Below are positions 6,877-7,344 of a stretch of 7,344 nt of DNA, piece after piece (the stretch's first letter is position 1; each line of letters begins with the position of its first letter). The DNA lies in contig JAQWBC010000041.1 of the NCBI GenBank assembly GCA_028707415.1, positions 1 to 7,344 on the forward strand, read 5' to 3'. The notes below the pieces were generated by a model. The model saw only the letters and a program-made list of their open reading frames with translations. It was not told where the DNA came from and ran no database searches. The DNA comes from Candidatus Izemoplasmatales bacterium (GTDB lineage Bacteria > Bacillota_I > Bacilli_A > Izemoplasmatales > Hujiaoplasmataceae). Position numbers and translations under genes: made by a program.

Positions 6877-7071
6877 ATTATTAATAGCTTAATAAAGAGT
6901 ATATTGATTATCTTGTTACTAAAGTATGTAAACGCAACTCAATATCTTATTAAATTTAAAGAAATAAAATGAAGAGAAAGTAGAGAAAAAAACAATAATA
7001 CCACTTTCATTTCAAATCTATTTTAGGTATTATATTGGTATAATCATAAAAAAAGTCATGACTAAAAATAT
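6877..7071. other. AT-rich gene-free stretch
   Basis: No frame of useful length with a ribosome binding site is visible on either strand. There is a purine-rich run near 6960-6995 and an inverted repeat, ATAATACC (6995-7002) with GGTATTAT (7026-7033). A plus-strand extended -10 (TGGTATAAT, 7036-7044) has no convincing -35, and a GTCATGAC palindrome lies at 7055-7062. The extended -10 could start a short transcript into the 7072-7124 stem-loop, but support is thin. Confidence 0.5.
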
Positions 7072-7124
7072 AATATACCCTGTAAAATGGACAGTCTAAA
7101 AAAAGGTCCTTTGCAGGGTATATT
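7072..7124 (-). terminator. Large stem-loop, probable terminator of the leftward gene at the right edge
   Basis: AATATACCCTG (7072-7082) pairs perfectly with CAGGGTATATT (7114-7124). TAAA with TTTG and GGAC with GTCC extend the stem past a two-base bulge to an A-rich loop. Read leftward, the stem is followed by ATATTTTTAG, a fair U-run. It lies 46 bases after the stop of the partial leftward gene. In the plus direction the U-run is weaker, though it may work both ways. Part of it (from TGTAAAATGGACAG at 7081) also resembles the tip of an IS3-like element. Confidence 0.6.
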
Positions 7125-7170
7125 TTATTCTGATAAGGTTTTTTTTAATTAAAATTTATTTATTTAAAAT

Positions 7171-7344
7171 TTAATTGGTTGCGGGTGATTCGTTTTCCAT
7201 CGGCAAACAAATCTTAAGCTCATCATTACATACCTTTTTAAATCCATCAAATACTGTTTTTGTTACTACTACGTCTTCGTGAGCATCATGAGTTTGTTTC
7301 TCTAGTTCAATTTGCGAATATAACCGATAGGCATTAAACAGCCC
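7171..7344 (-). CDS. C-terminal fragment of an unrecognised protein
   Basis: The last 57 codons and the TAA stop (7171-7173) of a leftward gene are present; the rest lies beyond the right edge. The visible peptide starts GLFNAYRLYSQIELEKQ and ends KICLPMENESPATN. It is charged and soluble in character, with two cysteines and no membrane segment. Its GC content (about 40%) is close to that of the housekeeping genes and unlike the AT-rich stretch before it. The reading frame is open to the edge and is followed by a plausible terminator, which supports a real gene end. I do not recognise the family. A transposase is possible given the IS-like tip beyond it, but the C-terminus does not look like a typical IS3 OrfB. 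Confidence 0.6.
   Translation of the reverse strand, partial: GLFNAYRLYSQIELEKQTHDAHEDVVVTKTVFDGFKKVCNDELKICLPMENESPATN

Noticed and set aside
7147..7176. AT-only imperfect inverted repeat beside the stop of the right-edge gene
   Set aside because: The pairing is all A-T with a mismatch and overlaps the stop codon; chance is likely in such AT-rich DNA.
1..7344. CRISPR array, tRNA or rRNA genes, defence or toxin-antitoxin system
   Set aside because: No regularly spaced repeats, no cloverleaf or conserved rRNA segments, and no defence-related families were seen on either strand.

Overview
The window looks like an ordinary chromosomal housekeeping segment of a low-GC Gram-positive-type bacterium. 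It could be Bacillota, or a Mycoplasmatota relative of the Acholeplasma or Izemoplasma kind. The reasons are a strongly RnjA-like RNase J, the priA and fmt genes next to each other, a YutG-type PgpA protein, strong AGGAGG-like ribosome binding sites and AT-rich spacers. All twelve tryptophans in the complete genes are TGG. None of the seven visible stop codons is TGA, so the standard bacterial code fits, although the sample is small.

Left half, minus strand (1-4173): a leftward cluster reads priA (replication restart helicase), fmt (initiator Met-tRNA formyltransferase), a PgpA/YutG-type phosphatidylglycerophosphatase, and the first 30 codons of an unrecognised gene that leaves the window. 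priA and fmt are tightly coupled: the fmt Shine-Dalgarno overlaps the priA stop codon and fmt appears to start at TTG. The PgpA gene also has its own promoter directly behind the fmt stop. In Bacillus, def normally lies between priA and fmt; it is missing here.

Centre (4124-4325): a divergent promoter region drives priA leftward and rnj rightward. Between the two promoters lies a long, well-paired stem-loop followed by a U-rich run, which no neighbouring gene explains.

Right half, plus strand (4326-6876): a complete RNase J gene with all metal-binding residues is followed closely by a four-helix GtrA-family membrane protein, probably on the same transcript. GC content then drops sharply by eye, from roughly 40% to roughly 20-25%. 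In this AT-rich stretch a separate promoter precedes an 86-residue, three-helix membrane protein of unknown function.

Right end (6877-7344): an AT-rich gene-free stretch leads into a large stem-loop that probably terminates a leftward gene. Only the last 57 codons of that gene are in the window.

I found no CRISPR array, tRNA, rRNA, defence system or recognisable complete mobile element, and no convincing new system. The items most worth a second look are the stem-loop between priA and rnj, the TTG start of fmt, the AT-rich patch with the small membrane protein, and the inverted-repeat structure at 7072-7124.
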